Assembly: GCA_033032175.1 (NCBI GenBank) | Contig: JAVKPJ010000049.1 | Location: 33,001 to 97,000 of the forward strand | From: Saturnia japonica | Taxonomy: Eukaryota > Arthropoda > Insecta > Lepidoptera > Saturniidae | Length of the DNA: 64,000 bases | Direction: 5' to 3' | In this document: in pieces, positions 49,941 to 59,608 of the stretch | Layout of the letters: the number at the start of each line of letters is the position of its first letter | How positions within the stretch are numbered: the first letter of the stretch is position 1 | Position numbers and translations under genes: made by a program | Notes under the pieces: model-generated | Seen by the model: the letters and a program-made list of their open reading frames with translations, nothing else | Databases searched by the model: none | What the model was told of the DNA's origin: nothing

Positions 49941-49972
49941 TTAGGTTAGGTTAGGTTAGGTTAGGTTAGGTT
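49939..49972 (+). repeat. Telomeric (TTAGG)n tract
   Basis: 34 bp between a poly(A) and a full-length 5' end. Confidence 0.95.
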
Positions 49973-50050
49973 GGGGTGCGAGTCAGGAACCTCCGCGTGG
50001 TGCATCCCGGGCAACGGCGGCCGCTTCATGGCCGACGGCTAATACCTGAC
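49973..50050 (+). ncRNA. HDV-like self-cleaving ribozyme at element 5' end
   Basis: P1 GGGGUGC/GCAUCCC, P2 GUCAGG/CCUGAC (50045-50050), P3 ACC/GGU, P4 CGGCC..GGCCG with a different loop (GCUUCAU), J4/2 ACGGCUAAU. Starts exactly after GGTT. Confidence 0.85.
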
Positions 50051-50474
50051 GGGGGGGCTACGTTTACCGTCCCTCTGTTAGTCAGAGAGATCGAAGAACG
50101 TGGTGTGTTGGCGGGCTCGGCGTGCACTCACACTGCCGTCGGGCGGACAGACTGGACAACTTGTTCGGCTTGTCACCGTCGATCTCGTAATCCCATTTCG
50201 GAGTGTCGTGGTCACGTCTCGCGGCTTCGAATGGGACCGAGGGTCTTGGCTTCACCGCCCGGACCGCGAGGAAGAAATCCTCTATAAAAAATTACCCTAA
50301 TCCCAAGCGGCGGCGCACCGCGAGGGGATGCGTGGCTGGTGGGAGACCAGTCACGAGTGCGACCCCCGTCAGAGAACCGGCCGACTCTCTTGACGGGTTA
50401 CGCTAGGCTTGCCCAGGCACAGGGGGCACTGCCTGGGTGGACCGTTTGCTTCCCCCACTCTCGTGGGAATAAAA
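50051..50474 (+). promoter_or_regulatory. Conserved 5' UTR of groups B, C, D
   Basis: No supported gene. Shares TATAAAAAA at 50283, the GUCAGAGA..UCUCU(U)GAC hairpin, CCCAGG..CCTGGG, and UUCCCCCAC..GUGGGAA (50450-50469) six bases before ATG 50475. The frame of ORF1 is open back to 50409, but that part lies in this leader. Confidence 0.6.
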
Positions 50475-52642
50475 ATGAAATGTTCACAAAAACAAGAAAA
50501 ATCAAAGAAATTAAAAAACAGTGACGAAGAAGGGGCTCCTGGTACTACTGTATCCGGCCGGCCAGCAGTGCATTTGGACAAGAGTCCTTCTTTAAAGTCT
50601 CTCTCAGATTGTAGTAATGTCAGTGGAGGCGAAATGGCGACTGCTAGTGAAGGGGGCGATGTCTGTCCTGCTATTGGACGCAGGTTGCGAGTGGGAGGAC
50701 GACTACAGCTTGTGTCCGAATCTTCATCTACTGCAGAATCTGAGACGGAGACGGCAAAACAGTGTACGCCAATTTCCAAAAAAGGCAGGGGCCGCCCACC
50801 AACAACAGGGCATTACAGGGACTTGGCGGCAGCGAAGTCTGAACTTAATCGCTTAAAGCAGGAGGAGCTCCGCCTTAGGGCAGAGCAAGAGATAGGTGAC
50901 ATGGCTTCTCTGGCGAGGTTTAACCGGATGGTCAATATACCGGATCCTCTAGTCTCGGACGAACAGCTGGCTTCGGATCTTAGTAACGGTATTCTGGATG
51001 ACTTAAAAGTTATACTTGGGGTTGCCAAAAAGTCCAAGAATTTGAAGGGCACCTGCCAGCATGCCATAAAGGAAGCAGTTAAATCTATCACGAGCAGAGT
51101 TGATTCCTTGGCCAGTAGGACTACTTCGGAGGAGTTGGGAAAACTTCAAGCGGCATATGAGAACCTGAAGGCTAATGAGGCCAAGCAAGCTGCTGAAATA
51201 ACAGAGCTGCGTAAAGAGCTAGCGGAAGTTAAAGAGGAACTGCGGACAGCACGTCTAGTCTCTAGGACTGTAGTGGAATCCGCTCATACTGGCCTGGCGG
51301 AGGATATTCCCCCATTGCAGAGTGGGGTTGACTTTCCACCTCTTCAGCGCCAGCATAAAGGGAAATCTCATGCAGAGGCTTCTGAGGTTGTCACCAAGGA
51401 TGTGTTGGACCGTGCCATGCAGTCGGTTATGGCGGAAATGGGGAACTTGTTGCGGTCACAAAAGGAGGCTTGGGAGGAAATGCTTCAGCGGCCGGCTTCG
51501 GATACTGGGCAAAAGGTTAATCAGTCGACGACTATTGCTGTAGTGCCTGAGGTTCAACCTACCGAACTTATTTCCGCTAGAGCCAGTAAGAAAACGAGGA
51601 GAAAGAAAAAGAAGTCTCTGGCTGCACAAGCGGCAGAGTATTCTCAGGTGGCTGGGGCGTCTCAGGTAGCAGACGCGTCTCCATTGCAACAGGTTCCCGC
51701 TTTGTCAGAGCCTCCAATGCATGATATGTGGACGGCGGTGGTGAGACGTGGTGGCAATGAGCGAGGGGTGCATACTAAGGCGCCATCAAAGATCCCAATC
51801 AAACTTACAGTCCCGCGCACCTCTGCCGTTGTGTTTACTCTTCTGCCAGGTGCGTTGGAAAAGGGGTTAAATTACGAGAGAGTAGTTTCTTTGGCCAGGG
51901 ATAAGGTGGATGTAGCCAGTCTCGACATTCCCTTTTTAAAGTTTAAGGAGACCGCTACTGGTGCTCGGATGCTAGAAGTGCCTGGAGTTGCAAGTGCATC
52001 CAAAGCAGACCGTCTGGCTGAGAGGCTTGAAATGATCTTTGCAGAGATGGTCGGGGTAGGAATGGTACACGTATCTAGACCTACACGATGTGCAGAGCTG
52101 CGCCTTACAGGGCTGGACGATGCTGCGATAAGGAGGAAATTGCAGCAGCTGTTGCGGCTAAAGGAGCTTGTGCCGTCCATCAGGTGAGGGTAGGTGAGGT
52201 CCGTCGAGCTCCATACGGATCTGGCGCTGTCTGGGTACGCTGCCCAGTAGCAGCGGCAAAGAAGATTGCCCAGGAACGCCGACTTTTAATGGGCTGGGTA
52301 GCTGTGCAGGCCACTCTGTTGCAGCCTAGACCAGCAAGGTGTTTTCGTTGTCTGGCGACTGGTCACACTAGGCAGCGATGTACAGCGGTGGCTGACTGCA
52401 GTGAACTGTGCTTTCGTTGCGGTAAAGAGGGTCATAAGGCCTCTAATTGTGCCAATCCTCCACACTGCTTGGTGTGTGCTGGGGCTAAAAAACCTGCAGA
52501 CCACAGGTTAGGGAGTAAATTTTGTGCTCCTCCTCCGAAGAACAAAGGGGAAGTACGCAGGAAAACTCCTGCATCTGGCAACGTTGGAGCTTCTATTTCC
52601 TCTTTGGAGCCGGAGTTCGGGAGGGTTGTTGAAATAAATTAA
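50475..52642 (+). pseudogene. ORF1 / Gag, group D, one frameshift
   Basis: From ATG 50475 (MKCSQKQEKSKKLK) it is open for about 550 codons: AT-hook-like KKGRGRPPTTG (~nt 50780), LKGT motif, long coiled coil, KKTRRKKKKS block and RRM-like region. A frameshift near 52127 (GATGCTGCGATAAGG) leads to the last piece (to TAA 52640-52642), with zinc knuckles CFRC..GH..C, CFRC..GH..C and CLVC..H..C. Unlike A-C, the stop does not overlap the ORF2 ATG: five bases (TCAAG) separate them. Confidence 0.85.
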
Positions 52643-52647
52643 TCAAG

Positions 52648-55600
52648 ATGATACATAGATTCCTCCAGACCAACATTAATCACTCGGCTGTGGCTCAGGA
52701 TCTTTTGATTCAAACCATGGCCGAGTGGTCGATTCAGGTGGCTGTAGTTTCTGAGCCTTATTTCATTTCTTCCAGGGATAACTGGGTAGGTGATGTGGCG
52801 GGTACGGTGGCTATAGTTTCCTCAGTTTCAGAAGGATCTTCGATTTTGACGGCTAAAGTGAGAGGTTCCGGGTACGTCTCAGCTCAGCTTGGAGAAGTGC
52901 TGGTGATCGGCGTGTATTTTTCACCCAACAGAACCCTTGCTGAGTTTGAGGCTCTGTTGAGAGAACTAGAAGTTGTTGTCGGCCAGGCACTGCCATGTCA
53001 CGTGCTGTTGGCCGGGGATTTTAATGCTAAGTCCCGGTTTGGGGATCTCCCATTATTGATTCGCGAGGCAGGGCTCTTCAGGAATGGATTATAGCAACTG
53101 GCCTCGTCGTTATTAATAGAGGGTCGACGAATACCTGCGTTCGTCAACACGGGGGGTCTATTGTGGATGTCACTTTTGCATCTCCCATGGTTGCGAGATG
53201 GGTACGGGATTGGAGAGTCATGGAGGAGGTGGAGTCTCTTTCCGACCATCTGTATATCAGATTTGATATTTGCTCCATGCCTATGTCTTCAACTTTTGTA
53301 TCGCATCAAAATTCAGAGTGTAGATGGGCTCAAAAAAGCCTTAGGGAAGATTTGTTGGTAGAGGCCTCGATAGTCGCGTCTTGGCTACCGATACCCAGTG
53401 GCCCGGTAGACGTTGTTGCGGAGGCAGACTGGTTTAGGGAATCCATGACACGCATTGCTGATTCTGCCATGCATCGAGCTAGGTCGCGGCCACCCAAACG
53501 ACGAGTATATTGGTGGACTCGAGAAATTGCGCTTTTGCGGGCTTCTTGTGTGGCTGCGAGACGCCAGTATACGAGGCACCGTCGACTGCGTAGGGGTCGG
53601 GACGTGGCTGTTGAGGACAGTCTTTACAGTGTTTATAGAGAGGCAAAAAGAACTTTGCAGTCGTCTATCAGGCAGGCTAAGGCTAAAGCGAGGGATGAGC
53701 TTTTGGGTACCTTGGACTGTGACCCATGGGACGCCCCTACAGAATGGTGCTGGGCTCTTTGCGTCCATGGGCCCCTCCAGTTACACAGAGCCTCCAGCCC
53801 CATCTATTGGAGGACATAATGGCTGCGTTGTTCCCGGGGAGGGCGGAGTTCACTCCCCCTTTTGAGGTGGCCGAGTCGGTACTTGAGCTAGGTGGTGAGG
53901 TGGGGGTGCCTCCTGTCACCGAGGTGGAACTTGATGTCGCCGTGGAACGATCCGTGCTAAGAAGATGCTCCAGGGCCAGACGGAATTTCGGCCCGCGTCT
54001 GGGTCCTTGCCATGAAGGCGTTGGGGGCGAGGATCAGGCGACTATTTAGCGCCTGCTTGGAGTTGGGTCGGTTTCCTCCGCAGTGGAAGGTGGGTCGCCT
54101 CGTGTTGTTGCGTAAACAGGGACGCCCGGTGGATTCTCCCTCAGCGTATCGTCCAATTGCCCTGCTTGATGAGATTGGGAAACTATTTGAGCGCATTATT
54201 GCACGAAGATTGGTAAAACACTTGACATCGGTGGGACCTAATTTATCAGCTGTACAGTTTGGCTTCCGAGAGGGGCGTTCTACCATTGATGCGATTCTTC
54301 GTGTCAAGGCTCTTTCAGAGGAAGCAGTTTCCCAGGGTGGAGTACTGTTGGCAGTGTCATTAGACATTGCCAACGCATTTAATAGCCTGCCTTGGGAATG
54401 CATTAGAGAGGCTTTAAGATTTCACAGAGTGCCTCTATATCTGTGCCGTCTGATCGGCTCTTACCTGGAGGGTAGGCACGTTACGTGCATCGGGCAGAGC
54501 GGGCGGATCCATCAAAGGGATATTTCTTGCGGTGTTCCACAGGGGTCTGTCCTTGGTCCGCTCCTGTGGAACATCGGGTATGATTGGGTTTTGAGGGGCG
54601 CCCTTCTGACGGGTGCTGCTGTGACGTGCTATGCAGATGATACCTTGGTCACGTCTCGCGGTGATTCCCTTCGCGATGCCCTTTGTTTGGCAACAGTAAG
54701 TGTGGCACAGGTGGTCAGAAAAATTCGGATGCTCGGGCTTGAGGTGGCTTTAAACAAGACGGAGGCAATATGCTTTCACGGACCCCGCAGAGCTCCTCCT
54801 CCCAACTCACACATAATAGTTGGTGGAACCCGCATTAACATTGGTTCGTCTATGAAATACCTTGGCATAGTGCTGGATGGCTGTTGGAGATTTGACGCTC
54901 ATTTTAGTCAAATAACTCCCAAGGTAATGCGCTGTGCTTCTGCGCTTTCGAGTCTTCTACCAAATCTTGGCGGTGCGGGTGATGGTTGCCGCTCTCTTTA
55001 TATGGGAGTGGTACGGAGTATGGCGTTGTATGGTGCACCTGTTTGGCATGATGCCGTGACACCTGGCAGTGCCGCCATTCTGCGTAGATTGCAAAGGGTA
55101 ATGGCCCTCAGGATGATACGCGGCTACCGAACGGTGTCATATGAGGTGGCTTGCCTGTTGTCGAGATCTCCACCTTGGGAGTTGGTCGCTCACTCCTATA
55201 CAGATCTGTACATCTGGCGGACTGGGAGATTGGCACGAGGCGTGACTATTGCGCTCAGGGAGAGGGAGGCACAGAGGGCTCGCCTGCAGCAAGTCATCTT
55301 GCGATTGTGGTGTGAGTCTCTAGACTCACCTAGTGCTGGCCATAGAACTGTTGAGGCTGTCCGCCCAGTTTTCTGGGAGTGGATGGATCGCAGGCATGGG
55401 CAACTCACTTTTCGTTTGGTGCAGATACTGACCGGTCACGGTTGTTTTGGCGGGTATCTGTGTCAGATAGCCGGAAAGGAGCCGACGACTAAATGCCATC
55501 ATTGTAGAAGTGAGTTTGACACAGCTCAGCACACTTTGGATGAGTGCCCAGCGTGGACTTATGAGCGCAAGGAAATGGTATCGGTGGTGGGTAACGATCT

Positions 55601-55775
55601 CTCTCTGCCGGCGGTGGTTCGTGCCATGGTCGCCGGGGAGAGATCATGGAACGCTGTAGCCTCCTTCTGTGAGTGTGTGTTAAGTCAGAAGGAAGAGGCT
55701 GAAAGAGAGAGAGAGGAGGGCGCCCGAGGCACCTGCAATCCGTCGCCGCGGGAGGGTCGCACGTGGAGGGCGTAG
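52648..55775 (+). pseudogene. ORF2 (EN+RT), group D, frameshifted in the first third
   Basis: From ATG 52648: NINHSA, SEPYF and GDFNAKS. Shifts near 53040, 53727 and 53950-53985 break the endonuclease/linker part; SDHLYIRF is readable between them. From 54012 the frame is open for 587 codons with the rest of RT: YRPIALLDE, GFREGRSTIDAI, VSLDIANAFN, CGVPQGSVLGP, CYADDTLVTSRG and MKYLGIVLD. Then LTGHGCFGGYLC and CHHC..H..C. The end lacks the long Arg-rich tail of the other groups. No RNase H. Confidence 0.85.
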
Positions 55776-56137
55776 AGGTGGTGGCAATTTCCATCAGATG
55801 CCGCCATAGCAACAAACTTCCAGGCAGTAGACGCGGGGGCGTTTATTGCCGCTTAATGGAGGGCCGTGATTGTGAAGCACGGCTTGCCGCTGCTTCTATA
55901 GAAGAAGCCAGAGAGAGAATCAGTCTCTCTCAACGAGACGAGGGTCCCTGCTTTTACCACCTGCGGGTGACCCGAGCGCGTGAACAGGGTAGCGGTCGCA
56001 TGCGTACCGCCTTTCCCGCGACCCTGTTCACATACGCGCTGATGCGGCCATGGGGTTTTAGCCGGTAGGAGTCCGGCATAACCCTCTCGCTGTCCCCCGA
56101 CAGCGGGAGGTGTATCCAATGCAGGATTTCCCCATGT
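55776..56137 (+). other. 3' UTR of group D element
   Basis: About 360 bp, no gene. A long hairpin pairs GUGAACAGGGU (~55980) with ACCCUGUUCAC (~56022), with an inner GCGGU/ACCGC. The terminal pair is GCCGG (56061-56065) with CCGGC (56073-56077), then CCUC..CGC with GCGGGAGG. The 9305-9467 fragment is the end of this type of UTR. Confidence 0.75.
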
Positions 56138-56159
56138 AAAAAAAAAAAAAAAAAAAAAA

Positions 56160-56173
56160 GGTTAGGTTAGGTT
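56160..56173 (+). repeat. Telomeric (TTAGG)n tract
   Basis: 14 bp, GGTTAGGTTAGGTT. Confidence 0.9.
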
Positions 56174-56464
56174 GTGGGCTGGAGCGCGGCACGTGTGCGC
56201 TTCCTTGAGGGTGGACCCATGCGATGTTACCGATGCATGGATGTGGGTCACACTCGGCCTGTTTGCATGTCGGATGTGGACCGAGGGATACTTTGCTTCC
56301 GGTGTGGGCTGCCTGGCCATAAGGCGCAACAATGTATCGCTGCAAAGCTGCATTGCGCCTTGTGTGCTGATGCAGGGAGGTCAGCAGACCATTATATGAC
56401 GGGCGAGAAGTGCAGGCCACCCCTGATAAAGGGTAGACCGCCACCAGCACAACGACCTCCGTAG
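56174..56464 (+). pseudogene. ORF1 zinc-knuckle fragment, gag-only element
   Basis: About 96 codons, open: CYRCMDVGHTRPVC, CFRC..GH..C and CALC..H..C, then a Pro/Arg-rich end and TAG. Diverged from the other three G proteins at many positions but with all zinc ligands kept. Confidence 0.8.
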
Positions 56465-56801
56465 GGGGTTGCGTAGACGGTGGGTGGTAGGAGGGGGGGG
56501 CGGTTTACTCGCCTCCTTCCTCCGCCCTTGCTGGACCAAGGGGAGATGGGTCGGGGGGCCCGTCTTCCCATTGCACTGGTACAGCCGTCTGGGAGACAGT
56601 TGGGGTTGTACCAGACTGTCTCTCTTTAGCGCCGGGGCCCGACTGGGGCCAGCCGCCGGGGCGTCGCGGCCGATTGCAACCGCAGTGCCCGCGTGCCCCA
56701 CTATGGCGGCCGATGGTACACCGTGGAGTTTTAGTGAGTAGGAGTCTCACATAACCACTCGTCCCCCCGGGCGAGTGTGTACCCATGACGGGTTTCTCCA
56801 C

Positions 56802-56803
<2 letters not shown>
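56465..56803 (+). other. 3' UTR of G element, group B-like
   Basis: No gene. TAGGGGGTTGCGTAGACGG.. is followed by a stretch aligning with the group B ORF2 terminus, then GAGACAG..CUGUCUC and the terminal hairpins. Confidence 0.75.
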
Positions 56804-56869
<66 letters not shown>

Positions 56870-56871
<2 letters not shown>

Positions 56872-56888
56872 TTAGGTTAGGTTAGGTT
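56870..56888 (+). repeat. Telomeric (TTAGG)n tract
   Basis: 19 bp ending GGTT before a full-length 5' end. Confidence 0.9.
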
Positions 56889-56966
56889 GGGGTGCGAGTC
56901 AGGAACCTCCGCGTGGTGCATCCCGGGCAACGGCGGCCGCTTCACGGCCGACGGCTAATACCTGAC
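56889..56966 (+). ncRNA. HDV-like self-cleaving ribozyme at element 5' end
   Basis: P1 GGGGUGC/GCAUCCC, P2 GUCAGG/CCUGAC (56961-56966), P3 ACC/GGU, P4 CGGCCG..CGGCCG, J4/2 ACGGCUAAU. The 5' end abuts telomeric GGTT. Confidence 0.87.
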
Positions 56967-57390
56967 AGGGGGGGCCTCGTTTCTCTACTCTCTGCTCCTC
57001 AGAGCTGACGAAGGACATGGCTTGTTGGCGGGCTCGGCGTGCGCTCACACTGCCGTCGGGCGGACAGGTTGGACACGTTGTCCGGCTTGCCACCGTCGAT
57101 CTCGTAATCCCATCGGAGTGTCGTGGTCACGTCTCGCGGCTTCGTATGGGACCGAGGGTCTTGGCTTTACCGCCCGGACCGCGAGGAAGACAACCTCTAT
57201 AAAAAATTACCCCAAATCCTAAGCGGCGGCGCACCGCGAGAGGATGCATGGCTGATGGGATGTTCAGTCTCTAGTGCGACCCCCGTCATAGAACCGGCCG
57301 ACTCTCTTGACGGGTTACGCTAGGCTTACCCAGGCACAGGGGGCACTGCCTGGGTGGACCGTTACTTCCCCCACAATCGTGGGAACAAAA
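56967..57390 (+). promoter_or_regulatory. Conserved 5' UTR of groups B, C, D
   Basis: No supported gene. TATAAAAAA at 57199. The hairpin region CCCGUCAUAGA..UCUCUUGAC has a mismatch here. UUCCC CCAC AAUC GUGGGAA (57366-57385) sits just before ATG 57391. Confidence 0.6.
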
Positions 57391-59608
57391 ATGAGCGAAA
57401 CTTCTAAAAAAACTGTAAATATTGTATATAGCCCTAATTGTAATTCTAGTTTTAAGGAAAATGTGGAGGGTGCCTCCAGCAGTGGAGGTACGTTAGATGT
57501 GGAAGCGGCGGTGATGAATCCCGTCGTGATAATCGAGAGGGACTTATCGCTGGACCGGGTGTCGGTCTGCAGCGAATCCAGTCAGGCTTCCATGATTACA
57601 GTGGAGTCCACCGAGGACATTCCTTCTGGCGCCTTCTGGGACACAAAGAGGGGCGAAAAAAGGAAAGGTGGTAGCTTGGACCGGGTGGAGGCCGAAGATA
57701 CGGGCTCGGAGTCCGATTCCCAGCCAGTGGAATTAGGGTGTACCACTCCTGTTCCAAAGAAAGGAAGGGGTCGCCCCATTACAACAGGCGAATACGCAGG
57801 CCTAGCCAAACAAAAGGCCGAATACTTGCGTCTAAAGGAAGAGGGTATCCGCCTCTCAGCCGAGGAGGAGATTGCGAAGGTGGCAGCACGGACGCGGCAA
57901 AATAGGGCCGTGAAAGATATCGCAACTGCTCCGGAGGAGGAACTCTCCTCCCACTTAACAGACAGGGTGCTGGGTGACGTTGAGGTGATCCTCAAGGTCG
58001 CTCAAAAGTCGACGAACCTCAAGGGCACGTTCACAAAAGCCCTCAAGGATGCGGCTGCTTCCATTAAGGACGCAGTGGAAAAATTCAGCAATCGGACCAC
58101 CACCGAGGAGTTGGAGAGGGTCCAAGCTGCATACACGCGAGTAGAGGAGAGAAACAGAAGACAGGCAGAAGAACTGGCAGAGCTCCGCAAAGAGCTCGCG
58201 GAGTTAAGAGCGGACTTCTTGAAGGTCCGCCAGCCAGTGCCTGAAGCCAGCGTCTCTTCCGTTGTCGCGCCACCCTCTTCACCTCCAAGAAGACTTTCGA
58301 GGGAAGAGTTTCCTCCTTTGCCTCAGAGGCAACAAAAGCGTCCTCGGAGCGACACTTCGGATATTGATGGGAAATTCAGGGAGATTCTCAATATAATGAG
58401 TGCACGCTTCGAGGCGTTGGAGGATAGGCTCCTCCCGGAACAACGACTTCGCCCTCCTTTAGCGGCGGACAGAAAGGCTGCACAGCTCTCGTCGAAACCG
58501 GTAGTTCCCGAAACTCGGCCTTCACGGCTGGCAGACTCCCGGCAAGCGGCTGTGAAGAAGAACAGCTCGAAGGTAGGGAAAGCAGTACCTATCTCAGCTG
58601 CACCCAATTCTCGTCCCTCCTCCTACAGCGAGAAGCTGGCTGCTCCCAAGACCTCTGAGGGGGAATGGGTGTTAGTCGGCAAGGGGGGCAAAAAGGCGTC
58701 AAGGTCCAAGAAGGCAAAGCCTAAGGCAGCGCCTCCTAAGAAGAGTAAAAAGACTCGTAGACTTCGTGCCTCAAAGTCCACTGCAGTGGTAATCACGCTG
58801 CAGTCGGAGGCGGCAACGAGTGGTCTTACGTACAAAGAGGTGCTGTCCAAAACCTGGGACAGTGTAGACCTAGGCAGCCTCGGAATCGAGGGTGTGAATT
58901 ACAGGAGGGCGGCGACTGGAGCAGCTATATTGGAGGTACCTGGCGCTGACAGCAATGATAAAGCTGATGCTTTGGCGAATAAAATAAGGCTGTCCTTCCC
59001 AGAGGGGTACATTAAGGTGTCCAGGCCGGTGAGGAGTGCAAGCGTGCGCATCTCAGGCCTGGACGACTCGGTCACGGCCGAGAAAACTAATCGCAGCCGT
59101 CGCCTCTGCAGGAGAATGCCCACCTGGACTGGTAAAAAGTAATGACCCGCGTCCCGGACCGGATGGGACTGGAACGGCCATAGTGACTTGTCCAGTAGCA
59201 ACAGCGAAGAAGCTTGGTGACGGCCGACGGTTACTGGTGGGATGGGTGTCGGCGCGGGTGAAGATCCTGCAGCCTCGCCCACAACGGTGTTTCCGCTGCT
59301 TCCAGGTTGGCCACGTTGGGCTTAATTGTCCCTGCGATGTTGACTACAGTCAGCTATGTTATCGCTGTAGTCAACCTGGTCACAAAGCTGGAGACTGTAA
59401 AGCGGACCCACACTGTGCTGTCTGCGCACGAGCGGGTAAACCAACGGGACATCGGATGGGGGGCGGAGCGTGTGTTTCGCCGACACCCAAGTCAAAGAAA
59501 GCAAAGAGGGTTAGGAGGGGAAAAGCCCCGACACAGCCCCTGACCTCGTCGGCTGTTCCTAAAGCGCCGACGACGGTCCAGACGGATGAGATGGAACAAA
59601 CTAGTTAA
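57391..59608 (+). pseudogene. ORF1 / Gag, group C, one frameshift
   Basis: ATG 57391 (MSETSKKTVN) follows the leader hairpin; the frame is open upstream to 57307, but that part is leader. Features: AT-hook-like KKGRGRPITTG (~nt 57759), LKGT motif (nt ~58020), coiled coil, lysine-rich block, RRM-like region. A one-base lesion near 59087 (GCCGAGAAAACTAATCG) shifts to the last piece with three zinc knuckles (CFRC..GH..C, CYRC..GH..C, CAVC..H..C). TAA 59606-59608 overlaps ATG 59608. Confidence 0.85.

Larger units (their letters stand above)
49973..56159 (+). mobile_element. Full-length SART-like group D element
   Basis: 6.19 kb: ribozyme, B/C/D-type leader, ORF1, ORF2, 3' UTR and poly(A) at 56138-56159. 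Its coding sequence uses visibly more A/T at third positions than groups A-C while leader and tail stay similar, so it is a separate lineage. Both ORFs have frameshifts. Confidence 0.9.
56174..56869 (+). mobile_element. 5'-truncated gag-only (G) element
   Basis: It starts within the zinc-knuckle part of ORF1 (GTGGGCTGGAGCGCGGC), passes the gag stop at 56462-56464 directly into the group B-like 3' UTR, and ends in a 66-nt poly(A) (56804-56869), the longest in the window. The ORF1-to-tail junction is the same as in the other G elements. Confidence 0.88.
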
